Origin: Tillandsia leiboldiana
Taxonomy: Eukaryota; Streptophyta; Magnoliopsida; Poales; Bromeliaceae
NCBI GenBank assembly: GCA_029204045.2
Contig: CM055076.1
Coordinates: 17,533,902-17,597,901 of the forward strand
Direction: 5' to 3'
DNA length: 64,000 nt
The notes under the pieces were generated by a model that worked only from the letters and a program-made list of their open reading frames with translations, made no database searches and was not told the origin of the DNA. Each line of letters begins with the position of its first letter. The stretch's first letter is position 1. Positions 45,958 to 58,140 of the stretch are shown piece by piece. Made by a program: the position numbers and the translations under genes.

Positions 45958-48188
45958 GTAAAAATACGGTCCCTGACACAGATAAGAACAAGGGGTCAAT
46001 CCAATGTCCAAAAGAACGCCCCAAAACTGTGCTAAAAACACCGTAAAATTAACGCGCGGGACCTACCTCGACTGCGTCGCGCCGCCTAACCGACCCCCAG
46101 AAACACCTCGCGCGCCCCGCGAGGTCCACGACGCACCACCGCACCTCACAAAATCCACTCCCGTTCACTCTCTCTCGCTCGGTTGGAGAAGAAGAAAAAG
46201 GGGAGAAGAAATGGCGTGCGGGGAGGAAAAGGAAGAAGAAGAGAAGAAAGAGAGGAGGGGAGGGCTCCCGTGGACCGGGTCCACGGTGCACCGCCCAAAG
46301 GGGCCCGCTGCCAGGCGGTCCACCGCACAAGGGCGCGCGCACCAGGCACAGCGCGCGCCCCCCTGCGCCACGTGGCGCGCGTCACCGCGCGCCAGCGGGC
46401 GCGGCATCCCGCGCGCCACACGGGCGCGTTACACCGCGCCACACGCAGGCGCGGGACACCCGGGGCACCACACGGGCGCGCGTCCCCCTCGCCCGCGCGG
46501 GCGCCAACGGGGGCCCGCCACGTGGCGGCCCCTGCGTCACCCGCGCAGGAAGCGCGCTTCCCCAGCTCGCCTTCCGCGCGCCGTGCGCAGCACTCCACCG
46601 CCCTCGAGCCACGCGCCGTCGCGCCAACGCCTCGGGATCTGCGCGCCGTCGCCTCGAGATTCGCGCACGTGCCTCGAAAAACCGGGCTTCGGAAAAAGCA
46701 AGTAAATAGACCAATCTCAACGATTTCGCGCGCTGAATCCAAAAACGATGTCCGATTGGCCAAATTCTCACCCGAAATTTTTCCGAAAGCTCCCGGAAAG
46801 CCCACTTGATCCGATTTTCGCGCCGGGTCCATTTCTAAAATCCGTTTTGCCAAAATCCAACTCTAAAAATTCCCGAAGGCATCCGGAGAGGTGATCTTTT
46901 ATCCAAACTTCGCCCTTAGTCCAAATTTGACATCCGTGTCGCGCGAAACCACTTCTAAACACTCGACGGGTCCTCCAATTACCCACGTGATCCCTTTTTA
47001 AGCCCGAAGTCCAACACTTGTGTCCAAATTGCGCACAAACAATACCGACACACTACGCAGGCCTCCAGTGATGCAACTAAATCCCAAATTGCACCATAAA
47101 TCCATTTCTTGGGCCCGACACGCGCACAAACACTCCCAAAGGCCACTAATCCGACAGTAATCTCTCAAGTAGGGATTCAGGTCCTCACACTCTCCCCCAC
47201 TAAAAGAAAGTTTCGTCCTCGAAACTAACACGGCTCAAAAGGGGAGTTCCAAAGCCAATGGTAAGTATCCATCAACACCGTCTCCAGCTCCCCAGTCGCT
47301 ACGCATCCTCCGCGAAGCGAGTCCACACGGCTAGGAGTCCAAAAGCTGGGAAAACCTCACGAAAACGCAAACACAACCAACAAGAAGGGTAAAGGCCCCA
47401 CCAGCAGGAAAGTCGTCAACCACAACTCTCAGTTTAGAAAACGGCTGAAATTAACGAAAAGTCCGAAAATTCCGGAAGGACCAGTGCCCTTGCCCCAATC
47501 AAACAAGAACAGGTTCGGGCACCGTCTCCATTTCTGGAGTAGTCTTTCAAAGTTTTCGTCCTGTTCGAAAATTTCAGCATACCGGCGAGAAAAAGGGAGA
47601 GAAGTGTTGAAGTCGTTCCTGCCGTGGCTACAAAACGGAAGCTACGATCTAAACGTGACCCCTAAGGACACAACCTCTAGTCCTAATTGTCACCAACGAT
47701 CCAAAAGTAGCACCAAGCCCCAAACCGCTGAAGGCGCAGCTGCAGGAAGGATACCCCGGTGATCTGTGAAAATGAACTCCTCTAGTCCAACTCGCGGAAG
47801 GGTAACTGATCTCATTCCACAATCAGCCGTTGCACGATACCGCATCAACTGGTCCATCTTGTGTGCTCAATCTGAGTCGTGGAACTGCCACTAAACCATA
47901 ACACCTGCCGGTATAATTCCAAGTCCCAACGGTACTGGACACGATCCATAAGGCTCCCCCACATGCACAACACCAACAGGAACCTGTACCTCTAGTGCAC
48001 GTGGTAACAACTCTACCTCCAGTCCAGACAAGAATGCCAAAAACACTCAACTCAAACTGCTGTAAAAAAATCATGCCCGCGACAATCTGGTCCACTGCCG
48101 TAGCGCCCTCCAACCGGGCGGTACAGACTCATCCGCTCGCTGTAGATGGTCGCCGCTCGGTCTGCCCCGACGTCATGGCCCTATCTGC

Positions 48189-49500
48189 CTAGAGGTAAAT
48201 CGGAGGAGCTCCTTCATCCCGAAGAGGTAGCGGGGGTGCCGTCGCAAGCGGTATTGCCGTAAGCACTGCTCGAGGGCATGCTGCCTGAAAATGTCCCGAC
48301 TGTCCACACGAAAAACATCGCCTCTGCCTGTGGTCACACTGCGACGCAGAATGCGGCCCACCACAAATGACATAGTCTTCCCGCTGCTGCTGCCTGATAC
48401 ATCGGCTGCGGAGAACCTCCTGGTCTCTGTCTCCTCTGAGACTCACGACCCTCAGGCTGGGATCGTGGCGGCCCCGGGGGGTCTCGATCTACTCGACTGT
48501 CCAAACTCAGGCGGCACTGGATGCCTCTCCCCGGAGCTGGTCCCAGGTGCTCCGTCTCCCTCTCTAGCATGATCACTGATCCTCGGTCAACTCACCGAGC
48601 ATGCTCAATCGCTGCATCTGACGTCGGCGCTCGCCGAGAATGCACCAAGTGATAAATATCCTGATGCGGTCCTCTCTCAACTAGCTCAACCTTCTGGGCC
48701 TAATCCCGGGCGACATGGGGTATACCGCTCAACAATCACAAAACTCGCGAACATACTCCTGAAGAGGTCGACTCCCCTGCTGCAGGCGTCTAAGATCCCC
48801 TTCCAGTTTCTGCTTACACTGTCAGGAAAGAAGGCCCTGAGCAGCAAAGCACGAAACTCGCTCCAAGTCAACAACTGCGCTCTCGGTGGTCCAACAGGAC
48901 GAACTCGGCGCCACCAAATCTCGGCGTCCTTTTCCAAAAAGTGCGTAGCCAAGTGTACTTGATGCTTCTCCATTGCTGCTATCCAGTTTTCAGCCTCCCA
49001 CTGCTCCAAGCTCAATCCTGCAAATCGGGGTGGATCAGACTGCGGGACTGGCTCCATCGCCCGATAATGTCCCAAAGCTCATCTACTATCCGCCATCCAC
49101 CCTACCTCGGTGCCTCGGCACAACTCGTCGACACGGAGGGGCTGCTCGCTCCATCGGTGCCACTGATACAACTGAATGTGTCACTGCGTAGGAAGAAAGG
49201 CTGGAGGACTCTCAAGCGGTTCTGCAACTGGCTGTGCTCTCTGCTCCAACAGGCGCATCAAACGTTCCATGGCCTCCTCCTGGCATCGGACAGCCTCCGA
49301 CAACTGTGCCATCTGGATCCATAACTCCTGGGTCTCGCTCTGCTCTGATAGCTCTACCTCCCGCTGCTCGGGTACTCATCAGATGCGGGGTGTTCCATCT
49401 TCACAACACGACGTCTCAGGGGTATCGTAGTCCACTGCACAATAACAAACAACAGGACACAACAACCATACGACCCAATCCAGCGAAAGTCTAAGACATG
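48189..49500 (-). pseudogene. Gypsy gag remnant, unit 2
   Basis: Capsid piece at 49075-48686 (DPPRFAGLSLEQWEAENW onward to RALLLRAFFPDSV, then off frame) and C-terminal piece at 48446-48189 with CFSCGQSGHFQAACP, a good C-x2-C-x4-H-x4-C zinc knuckle, preceded by CGGPHSASQC. Intervening frames are shifted. The normal gag of this group is one frame of over 350 residues, so all units share an old broken gag. Confidence 0.85.
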
Positions 49501-49689
49501 CCATCCATTCCATAGCATTATGTTGTCTGCAGCCAACATAATCGCTTAGGAGAATAAACATGCCAATCACTCATCCCGTCTCTCGGGAGAGGTATAACTC
49601 AATCAGGACTCTCGCTAAAAGTCACGACTCTCACGTAGTCATCCTAATGTCCAACCACAAGCCTAGGGTTTCTAAGTCACCACGACCTA

Positions 49690-49717
49690 CAACCTAGGCT
49701 CTGACACCACTCTAATC
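49690..49717 (-). promoter_or_regulatory. Gypsy primer-binding site region
   Basis: Minus strand after the LTR end: GATTAGAGTGGTGTCAGAGC. TGGTGTCAGAGC differs by one base from the initiator-tRNA-Met PBS TGGTATCAGAGC. The same sequence precedes LTR 4 at about 55382-55409. Confidence 0.8.
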
Positions 49718-50237
49718 TGTCACGCCCCGGGGTCGAACTGCGACCCGGGCTCGCCAACAGATCCGCCGTCGATACGGGAAGCCCCGCACCGACGAAGGGT
49801 CTAACCTGCAAAAGATAGAACTACAGCTATACAGATATCAGAGCGGAAATAAAAGCTGCAGAAAAACTGAAATCCAATCACTGTACAACTGAAAATAATA
49901 CAATATCCATCTCCCAAATACGATCGTATGAAAAGTCCTCTGATACAAAACTCAAAAGGGAGATATCGCCAATAAATACATCAGTGTACAAGCTCTCAAT
50001 ACAAAAATATCCTCACTACCACAGTCTCTCAAACTGTAAAATAAAATACAACTCTATACCTCACAACAAAGGTCTCTCAACAAGAAACTCTCAATATATA
50101 AAAAGGGTACATCTACCACACTCTAAAGGAACTATGCTGGTAGGGAACTATCACGCGACTCCCTGTCCTCGGTCCGTCAAGCCAGCTCGGGCAGGAACGG
50201 AAGAAAAGCCTCAGCAACCTGTCACCAACAGAGGGTG

Positions 50238-50265
50238 TGAGAACTACATCCTACAGTAGTTCTCA
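50238..50265 (-). other. conserved LTR stem-loop (copy 6)
   Basis: Same perfect 10-bp stem and 8-nt loop as copy 5. Confidence 0.8.
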
Positions 50266-52079
50266 GTGGGTACCGTCTCCAAGACCCACGGTCTGCCCAC
50301 TAAGTCTACTAGAGGCATAAGATAACAGAAAAAGACTGGGATAGGAAAACAAAGCTGGATAAGTATCAACAGCTATCATGCCTCTATCTACTATGCTCAA
50401 GGGGAAAAACACAGATGATGGTATGCAACCACTCACTACTGACAATATGTCAAGTACAATGCTCAAAGGAAAACTCACTAAGACACATGATATGCATACT
50501 CTCTCACAGTAACCCAAATCTCAGTGACTGCCACATAGGGTCCAGTCAAGCCTGCGCCAAACCTACTGCCACTACGCCCAAACAGGACTTGGTCTTACGT
50601 AGGGTGTCCCACATGGACTAACTCAATCTCAAGCGAACTCTAGTGTATCAACTAGTCGCATCATCGCAGCCTCGTCAGGCTCGGTATCATCATCGCACCC
50701 GGGGCGTAGCTCGAGGGGAGCGACCCCACCGAACTCAAGTATCTCAAGTATCTCATAACTGGCATAGAATGCCAAGCTCAGCAGGCTATAATCCTCGATC
50801 AAACAGATCGGTACTCAATGCTCAACTAGCATAACTCAGTCGGAGAAAGACCCCACGACTCGATCTCACAACACTAACCCACTAAAAGAAGGTACAACAC
50901 AGCTGGGACCGCCGTCACTCCAAACGGCTCCATAAAAGACATCCCACTCATAGGCGAGAAGAACCGACTGACGCAGCAAAGGTCGAGAATCCGTTAGGCC
51001 GGTTGCCTAGAACCCCAATCAAACAAGAACAGACTCTAGGCTCAGCCTATCGACGTTCTCGATCCTTTACCGTTCAGGATTCGGCCCTCTCGGTTTAAAG
51101 TGGGAAACCAACTCAACACACAAAACTCACGGGCTGGAGACGCTCAACAGCCAGAACCGCGAAGCGTCCGAAAACCCGGGAAACTAATACCTACGACCCC
51201 CAATCAAACAAGAACAGGCTATAGGCGTAGCCTCCCGTTGTTTTCGACCCAAGAATGAAATCACCCTTAGAACCCAGATCACTCACCCCGGTCGGGTGAG
51301 GAATTTAGGAGAAAAGATGACCCTTTATTATAAAATATCATTTCCACTCAACCCCCTTGGGGTGAGGATAAAATTGCTCCTTTTGAAAACTGTCTTGAAT
51401 TGAGAAACTAACTTTTATAGATTTATTTCTTGAAAAATCAGTTAAAAACAAGGTTATTTTCCGAACTCCCAAGAGTTGATGCCGACGCCCAATCAAACAA
51501 GAACAGGCTCTGACGCCCCTAGAAAATTCGGAAAGAAAAATACTGGTTACCAAAATCATGAGTGTCCAAAAACATTCCGGGTTCAAGGTCCTGATAACAC
51601 ACGTGCGCCACGATCACAACATGGTGGTGACGAATAAACGGAGAAATACCCAAAGATCCGGGACCACCGTTTACCCAAAACGGTTCCCAAAACAAAACAC
51701 TAACACTGGCCTAACACAGCTACCAGACCCGACTCAGCCCCCAGGCCCGAGTGCAACACACGTCCCACAATGTCCTGACCACTCGGCCCAATACTTGGGC
51801 GAGGAACTCTATGTCCAGAAAGGAATGCAATGTGTGGGATGTCTAAAGCATAAAAGAACCTAGCCCAGATTGAGGTTCTCTATTGGTCTGGTTACACATG
51901 CAACATATGACGGGGGTGCTAGTCAAAGTTCCAATGAAACACTTAAACTAGCATGTAAAATCCTATCATAATAGAATTAGAGAGAAGTCCGCAGACTTAG
52001 AGATAAAAACCAACCCACCTCGGTAAGTCACACAATTGCTCGTAAACACTGCAATTGGCCTCCACGCGATTCTTGCCTC

Positions 52080-52440
52080 CACGGAGTCCGCACTCAAAAC
52101 GGAGCATGCCGCCGGTGTCCGCAGCACAAAACGGAGCACAGGCGCCGAGTTCGCACGCAAAACGGAGTCCGCACGCAACGGAGCACGGTGCCGGAATCCA
52201 CGCGCAAAACAGAGTCCGCACGCAAAACGGACACGGTGCCGGAATCCGCGCACAAAACAAGTCTGCACGCAAAACGGAGCATGCCGTCGTGTCCGCACGC
52301 AAAAACGAGCACGGTGCCGCATCTGCGGCGCAAAACGGAGTCTGCACGCAAACGAGCACTGTTTCCGAAATCCTCACGCAAAACAGTCAGCACGCAAAAC
52401 GAGCACGTCTTCGGGGTCCGCACGCAAAACGAATCAGTAA
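52080..52440 (-). repeat. CCGCACGCAAAACGGAG array (LTR 3, indel-rich)
   Basis: Same unit order as LTR 4 (57780-58140) but with frequent dropped or added bases. Confidence 0.88.
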
Positions 52441-52825
52441 AAATACGTCCCTGACACAAAATAGATACAAGGGGGTTCAATCCAATGTCCAAAAGAACGC
52501 CCCAAAACTGTGCTAAAAACAAACATAAAATTAAACGGATGCTCGGGACCTTACTCTCGACTGCTCACTGCTGCGCCGCCCAACCGACCCCCGCACACCT
52601 CGCGCGCCCCCAGAGTCCACGACGCACCACCGCACCTCACAAAATCCCTCCCGTTCGCTCTCTATCGCTCGGTTCCGCGACTAAGAAAAAGGGGGAGAAG
52701 TAAATGGCGTGAGGGGAGGAAAAGAAGAGAAGAGAAGAAAGAGAGGATGGGAGGGCTCCCGTGACCGGGTCACGTGCACCGCCCAAAGGGGCCCGCTGCC
52801 ATGCGGTCCACTGCACAGGGGCGCG

Positions 52826-52925
52826 NNNNNNNNNNNNNNNNNNNNNNNNNNNNNNNNNNNNNNNNNNNNNNNNNNNNNNNNNNNNNNNNNNNNNNNNNNN
52901 NNNNNNNNNNNNNNNNNNNNNNNNN
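52826..52925. other. assembly gap of 100 N
   Basis: Exactly 100 unknown bases, the usual placeholder for a gap of unknown size. By comparison with LTR 4, LTR sequence of roughly 0.9 kb up to the LTR end is missing here. Confidence 0.98.
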
Positions 52926-55409
52926 TAAAAGAAAGTTTCGTCCGCGAAACTAACACGGCTCAAAAGGGAGTTCCAAAGCCATGGTAAGTACCATCAACAC
53001 GTCTCCACTCCCCAGTCGCTAATCTCCTCCGCGAAGCGAGTCCACACGGCTAGTAGTCCAAAAGCTGTTAAAACCTCACGAAACGCAAACACAACCAAGC
53101 AAGAATGGTAAAGGCCCCACCAGCAGGGAAGATCGTCAAACCACAATCTCTCAGTTTATAAACGCCTGAATTAACGAAAAGTCCGAAATTCCGGAAGGAC
53201 CAGTGCAACTTGCCCCAATCAAACAACACAGGTTCCGGGCACCGTCTCCATTTTTTGGAGTAGTCTTTCAAGTTTTCCGTCCTGTTCGAAATTTCAGCAT
53301 ACCGGCGAGAAAAAGGGGAGAGAAGTGTTGAGTCGTTCCTGCCGTGGCGACAAAAACGTAACTACGATCTAAACGTGACCCCTGACACAACCTCTAGTCC
53401 TAATTGTCACCAACGATCCAAACATCACCAAGCCCCAACCGTGAAGGCGATCTGCAGGAAGGATACCCCGTGATCTGTTAAAATGACGCCTCTAGTCCAA
53501 CTCGCGGAAGAGGTAACTGATCTCATTCCACAATCAGCGTTGCACTATACCGCATCAACTGGTCCATCTGTGTGCTCATATGAGTCGTGAACTGCCACTA
53601 AACCATAACACCTGCCGGTATATTCCCAGTCCCACGGTACTGACACACCATAGCTCCCCCACATGCACAACACCACAGAAACGTACCTCTTAGTGCACGT
53701 GGTAACAACTCTACCTCCATCCAGAACAAGAATGCCAAAAACCTCAACTCAAACTGCTGTAAAAAAAATCATGCCCGCGACATCTGGTCCACGCCGTAGC
53801 GCCCTCCAACCGGGCGGTACAGACTCTCCGCTCGCTGTAGATGGTCGCCGCTCGGTCTGCCCCGACGTCATGGCCCTATCTGCCTAGAGGTAAATCGGAG
53901 GAGCTCCTTCATCCCGAAGAGGTAGCGGGGGTGCCGTCGCAAGCGTATTGCCGTAAGCACTGCTCGAGGGCATGCTGCATGAAAATGTCCCGATGTCCAC
54001 ACGAAAAAATCGCCTCTGCCTGTGTCACACTGCGACGCAGAATGCGGCCCACCACAAATGACATGTCTTCCCGCTGCTGCTGCCGTGATACATCGGCTGC
54101 GGAAGACCTCCTGGTCTCGTCTCCTCTGAGACTCACGACCCTCAGGTCTGGGATCGTGGCGGCCCCCGGGGGGTCTCGATCTACTCGACTGTCCAAACTC
54201 AGGCGGCACTGGATGCCTCTCCCCGGAGCTGGTCCCAGGTGCTCCGTCTCCCTCTCTAGCCTGATCACTGATCCTCGGTCAACTCACCGAGCATGCTCAA
54301 TCGCTGCATCTGACGTCGGCGCTCGCCGAGAATGCCCAAGTGATAAATATCCTGATGCGGTCCTCTCTCAACTAGCTCAACCTTCTGGGCCTAATCCCGG
54401 GCGACATGGGGTATACCGCTCAACAATCACAAAACTCGCGAACATACTCCTGAAGAGGTCGACTCCCCTGCTGCAGGCGTCTAAGATCCCCTTCCAGTTT
54501 CTGCTTACACTGTCAGGAAAGAAGGCCCTGAGCAGCAAAGCACGAAACTCGCTCCAAGTCAACAACTGCGCTCTCGGTGGTCCAACAGGACGAACTCGGC
54601 GCCACCAAATCTCGGCGTCCTTTTCCAAAAAGTGCGTAGCCAAGTGTACTTGATGCTTCTCCATTGCTGCTATCCAGTTTTCAGCCTCCCACTGCTCCAA
54701 GCTCAATCCTGCAAATCGGGGTGGATCAGACTGCCGGGACTGGCTCCATCGCCCGATAATGTCCCAAAGCTCATCTACTATCCGCCATCCACCCTACCTC
54801 GGTGCCTCGGCACAACTCGTCGACACGGAGGGGCTGCTCGCTCCATCGGTGCCACTGATACAACTGAATGTGTCACTGCGTAGGAAGAAAGGCTGGAGGA
54901 CTCTCAAGCGGTTCTGCAACTGGCTGTGCTCTCTGCTCCAACAGGCGCATCAAACGTTCCATGGCCTCCTCCTGGCATCGGACAGCCTCCGACAACTGTG
55001 CCATCTGGATCCATAACTCCTGGGTCTCGCTCTGCTCTGATAGCTCTACCTCCCGCTGCTCGGGTACTCATCAGATGCGGGGTGTTCCATCTTCACAACA
55101 CGACGTCTCAGGGGTATCGTAGTCCACTGCACAATAACAAACAACAGGACACAACAACCATACGACCCAATCCAGCGAAAGTCTAAGACATGCCATCCAT
55201 TCCATAGCATTATGTTGTCTGCAGCCAACATAATCGCTTAGGAGAATAAACATGCCAATCACTCATCCCGTCTCTCGGGAGAGGTATAACTCAATCAGGA
55301 CTCTCGCTAAAAGTCACGACTCTCACGTAGTCATCCTAATGTCCAACCACAAGCCTAGGGTTTCTAAGTCACCACGACCTACAACCTAGGCTCTGACACC
55401 ACTCTAATC
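52926..55409 (-). mobile_element. array internal region 3
   Basis: Begins inside the PPT-proximal sequence (TAAAAGAAAGTTTCGTCC). Indel-rich until about 54.35 kb, then nearly identical to unit 2. Confidence 0.88.
53868..55190 (-). pseudogene. Gypsy gag remnant, unit 3
   Basis: The capsid piece at 54706-54377 is the same as in unit 2; the zinc-knuckle part near 53900-54100 is further disrupted by the indels described for this stretch. Confidence 0.8.
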
Positions 55410-55929
55410 TGTCACGCCCCGGGGTCGAACTGCGACCCGGGCTCGCCAACAGATCCGCCGTCGATACGGGAAGCCCCGCACCGACGAAGGTCTAACCTGC
55501 AAAAGATAGAACTACAGCTATACAGATATCAGAGCGGAGAATAAAAGCTGCAGAAAAACTGAAATCCAATCACTGTACAACTGAAATAATACAATATCCA
55601 TCTCCCAAATACGATCGTATGAAAAGTCCTCTGATACAAAACTCAAAAGGGAGATATCGCCAATAAATACATCAGTGTACAAGCTCTCAATACAAAAATA
55701 TCCTCACTACCACAGTCTCTCAAACTGTAAAATAAAATACCACTCTATACCTCACAACAAAGGTCTCTCAACAAGAAACTCTCAATATATAAAAAGGGTA
55801 CATCTACCACACTCTAAAGGAACTATGCTGGTAGGGAACTATCACGCGACTCCCTGTCCTCGGTCCGTCAAGCCAGCTCGGGCAGGAACGGAAGAAAAAG
55901 CCTCAGCAAACCTGTCACAACAGAGGGTG

Positions 55930-55957
55930 TGAGAACTACATCCTACAGTAGTTCTCA
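55930..55957 (-). other. conserved LTR stem-loop (copy 7)
   Basis: TGAGAACTAC (55930-55939) pairs with GTAGTTCTCA (55948-55957). Confidence 0.8.
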
Positions 55958-57779
55958 GTGGTACCGTCTCCAAGACCCACGGTCTGCCCACTAAGTCTAC
56001 TAGAGGCATAAGATAACAGAAAAAGACTGGGATAAGGAAAACAAAGCTGGATAAGTATCAACAGCTATCATGCCTCTATCTACTATGCTCAAGGGGAAAA
56101 ACACAGATGATGGTATGCAACCACTCACTACTGACAATATGTCAAGTACAATGCTCAAAGGAAAACTCACTAAGACACATGATATGCATACTCTCTCACA
56201 GTAACCCAAATCTCAGTGACTGCCACATAGGGTCCAGTCAAGCCTGCGCCCAAAACTACTGCCACTACGCCCAAACAGGACTTGGTCTTACGTAGGGTGT
56301 CCCCACATGGACTAACTCAATCTCAAGCGAACTCTAGTGTATCAACTAGTCGCATCATCGCAGCCTCGTCAGGCTCGGTATCATCATCGCACCCGGGGCG
56401 TAGCTCGAGGGGAGCGACCCCACCGAACTCAAGTATCTCAAGTATCTCATAACTGGCATAGAATGCCAAGCTCAGCAGGCTATAATCCTCGATCAAACAG
56501 ATCGGTACTCAATGCTCAACTAGCATAACTCAGTCGGAGAAAGACCCCACGACTCGATCTCACAACACTAACCCACTAAAAGAAGGTACAACACAGCTGG
56601 GACCGCCGTCACTCCAAACGGCTCCATAAAAGACATCCCACTCATAGGCGAGAAGAACCGACTGACGCAGCAAAGGTCCGAGAATCCGTTAGGCCGGTGC
56701 CTAGAACCCCAATCAAACAAGAACAGACTCTAGGCTCAGCCTATCGACGTTCTCGATCCTTTACCGTTCAGGGATTCGGCCCCTCTCGGTTAAAGTGGGA
56801 AACCAACTCAACACACAAAACTCACGGGCTGGAGACGCTCAACAGCCAGAACCGCGAAGCGTCCGAAAACCCCGGGAAACTAATACCTACGACCCCAATC
56901 AAACAAGAACAGGCTATAGGCGTAGCCTCCCGTTGTTTTCGACCCAAGAATGAAATCAACCCTTAGAACCCAGATCACTCACCCCGGTCGGGTGAGGAAT
57001 TTTAGGAGAAAAGATGACCTTTATTATAAAATATCATTTCCACTCAACCCCCTTGGGGTGAGGATAAAATTGCTCCTTTTTGAAAACTGTCTTGAATTGA
57101 GAAAACTAACTTTTATAGATTTTATTTCTTGAAAAATCAGTTAAAAACAAGGTTATTTTCCGAACTCCCAAGAGTTGATGCCGACGCCCAATCAAACAAG
57201 AACAGGCTCTGACGCCCCTAGAAATTCGGAAAGAAAAATACTGGTTTACCAAAATCATGAGTGTCCAAAAACATTCCGGGTTCAAGGTCCTGATAACACA
57301 CGTGCGCCACGATCACAACATGGTGGTGACGAATAAAACGGAGAAATACCCAAAGATCCGGGACCACCGTTTACCCAAAACGGTTCCCAAAACACTAACA
57401 CTGGCCTAACACAGCTACCAGACCCGACTCAGCCCCCAGGCCCGAGTGCAACACACGTCCCACAATGTCCTGACCACTCGGCCCACTACTTGGGCGAGGA
57501 ACTCTATGTCCAGAAAGGAATGCAATGTGTGGGATGTCTAAAGCATAAAAGAACCTAGCCCAGATTGAGGTTCTCTATTGGTCTGGTTACACATGCAACA
57601 TATGACGGGGGTGCTAGTCAAAGTTCCAATGAAACACTTAAACTAGCATGTAAAATCCTATCATAATAGAATTAGAGAGAAGTCCGCAGACTTAGAGATA
57701 AAAACCAACCCACCTCGGTAAGTCACCAATTGCTCGTAAACACTTGCAATTGGCCTCCACGCGATTCCTTGCCTCCACC

Positions 57780-58140
57780 GGAGTCCGCACTCAAAACGGA
57801 GCATGCCGCCGGTGTCCGCACGCAAAACGGAGCACAGCGCCGGAGTTCGCACGCAAAACGGAGTCCGCACGCAAAACGGAGCACGGTGCCGGAATCCACG
57901 CGCAAAACAGAGTCCGCACGCAAAACGGAGCACGGTGCCGGAATCCGCGCACAAAACAGAGTCTGCACGCAAAACGGAGCATGCCGTCGGGTCCGCACGC
58001 AAAACGGAGCACGGTGCCGCAATCTGCGCGCAAAACGGAGTCTGCACGCAAAACGGAGCACGGTTCCGAAATCCGCACGCAAAACAGAGTCAGCACGCAA
58101 AACGGAGCACGTCGTCGGGGTCCGCACGCAAAACGAAGCA
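57780..58140 (-). repeat. CCGCACGCAAAACGGAG array (LTR 4)
   Basis: About 14 core copies with mixed spacers, longer than in LTRs 1 and 2. Confidence 0.92.

Larger units (their letters stand above)
43409..47189 (-). repeat. array LTR 2 (lacks its terminal 120 bp or so)
   Basis: Begins in the ATAAAAGCTATACAGATATCAG region of the LTR after a junction with the internal region and ends TCCTCACA at 47189. A stretch of about 35 bp (GAAATAAAAGCT...) is partly duplicated at the junction. Confidence 0.88.
47190..49717 (-). mobile_element. array internal region 2 (most complete unit)
   Basis: 2528 bp between PPT (47190-47206) and PBS (49690-49717). It encodes gag remnants only; the stretch 47207-48170 shows no recognised protein apart from a possible protease scrap. 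Confidence 0.88.
49718..52825 (-). repeat. array LTR 3 (runs into the gap)
   Basis: Starts TGTCACGCCCCGGGG at 49718. From about 50.93 kb on it shows many single-base gains and losses relative to LTR 4, increasing toward the gap. Confidence 0.88.
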
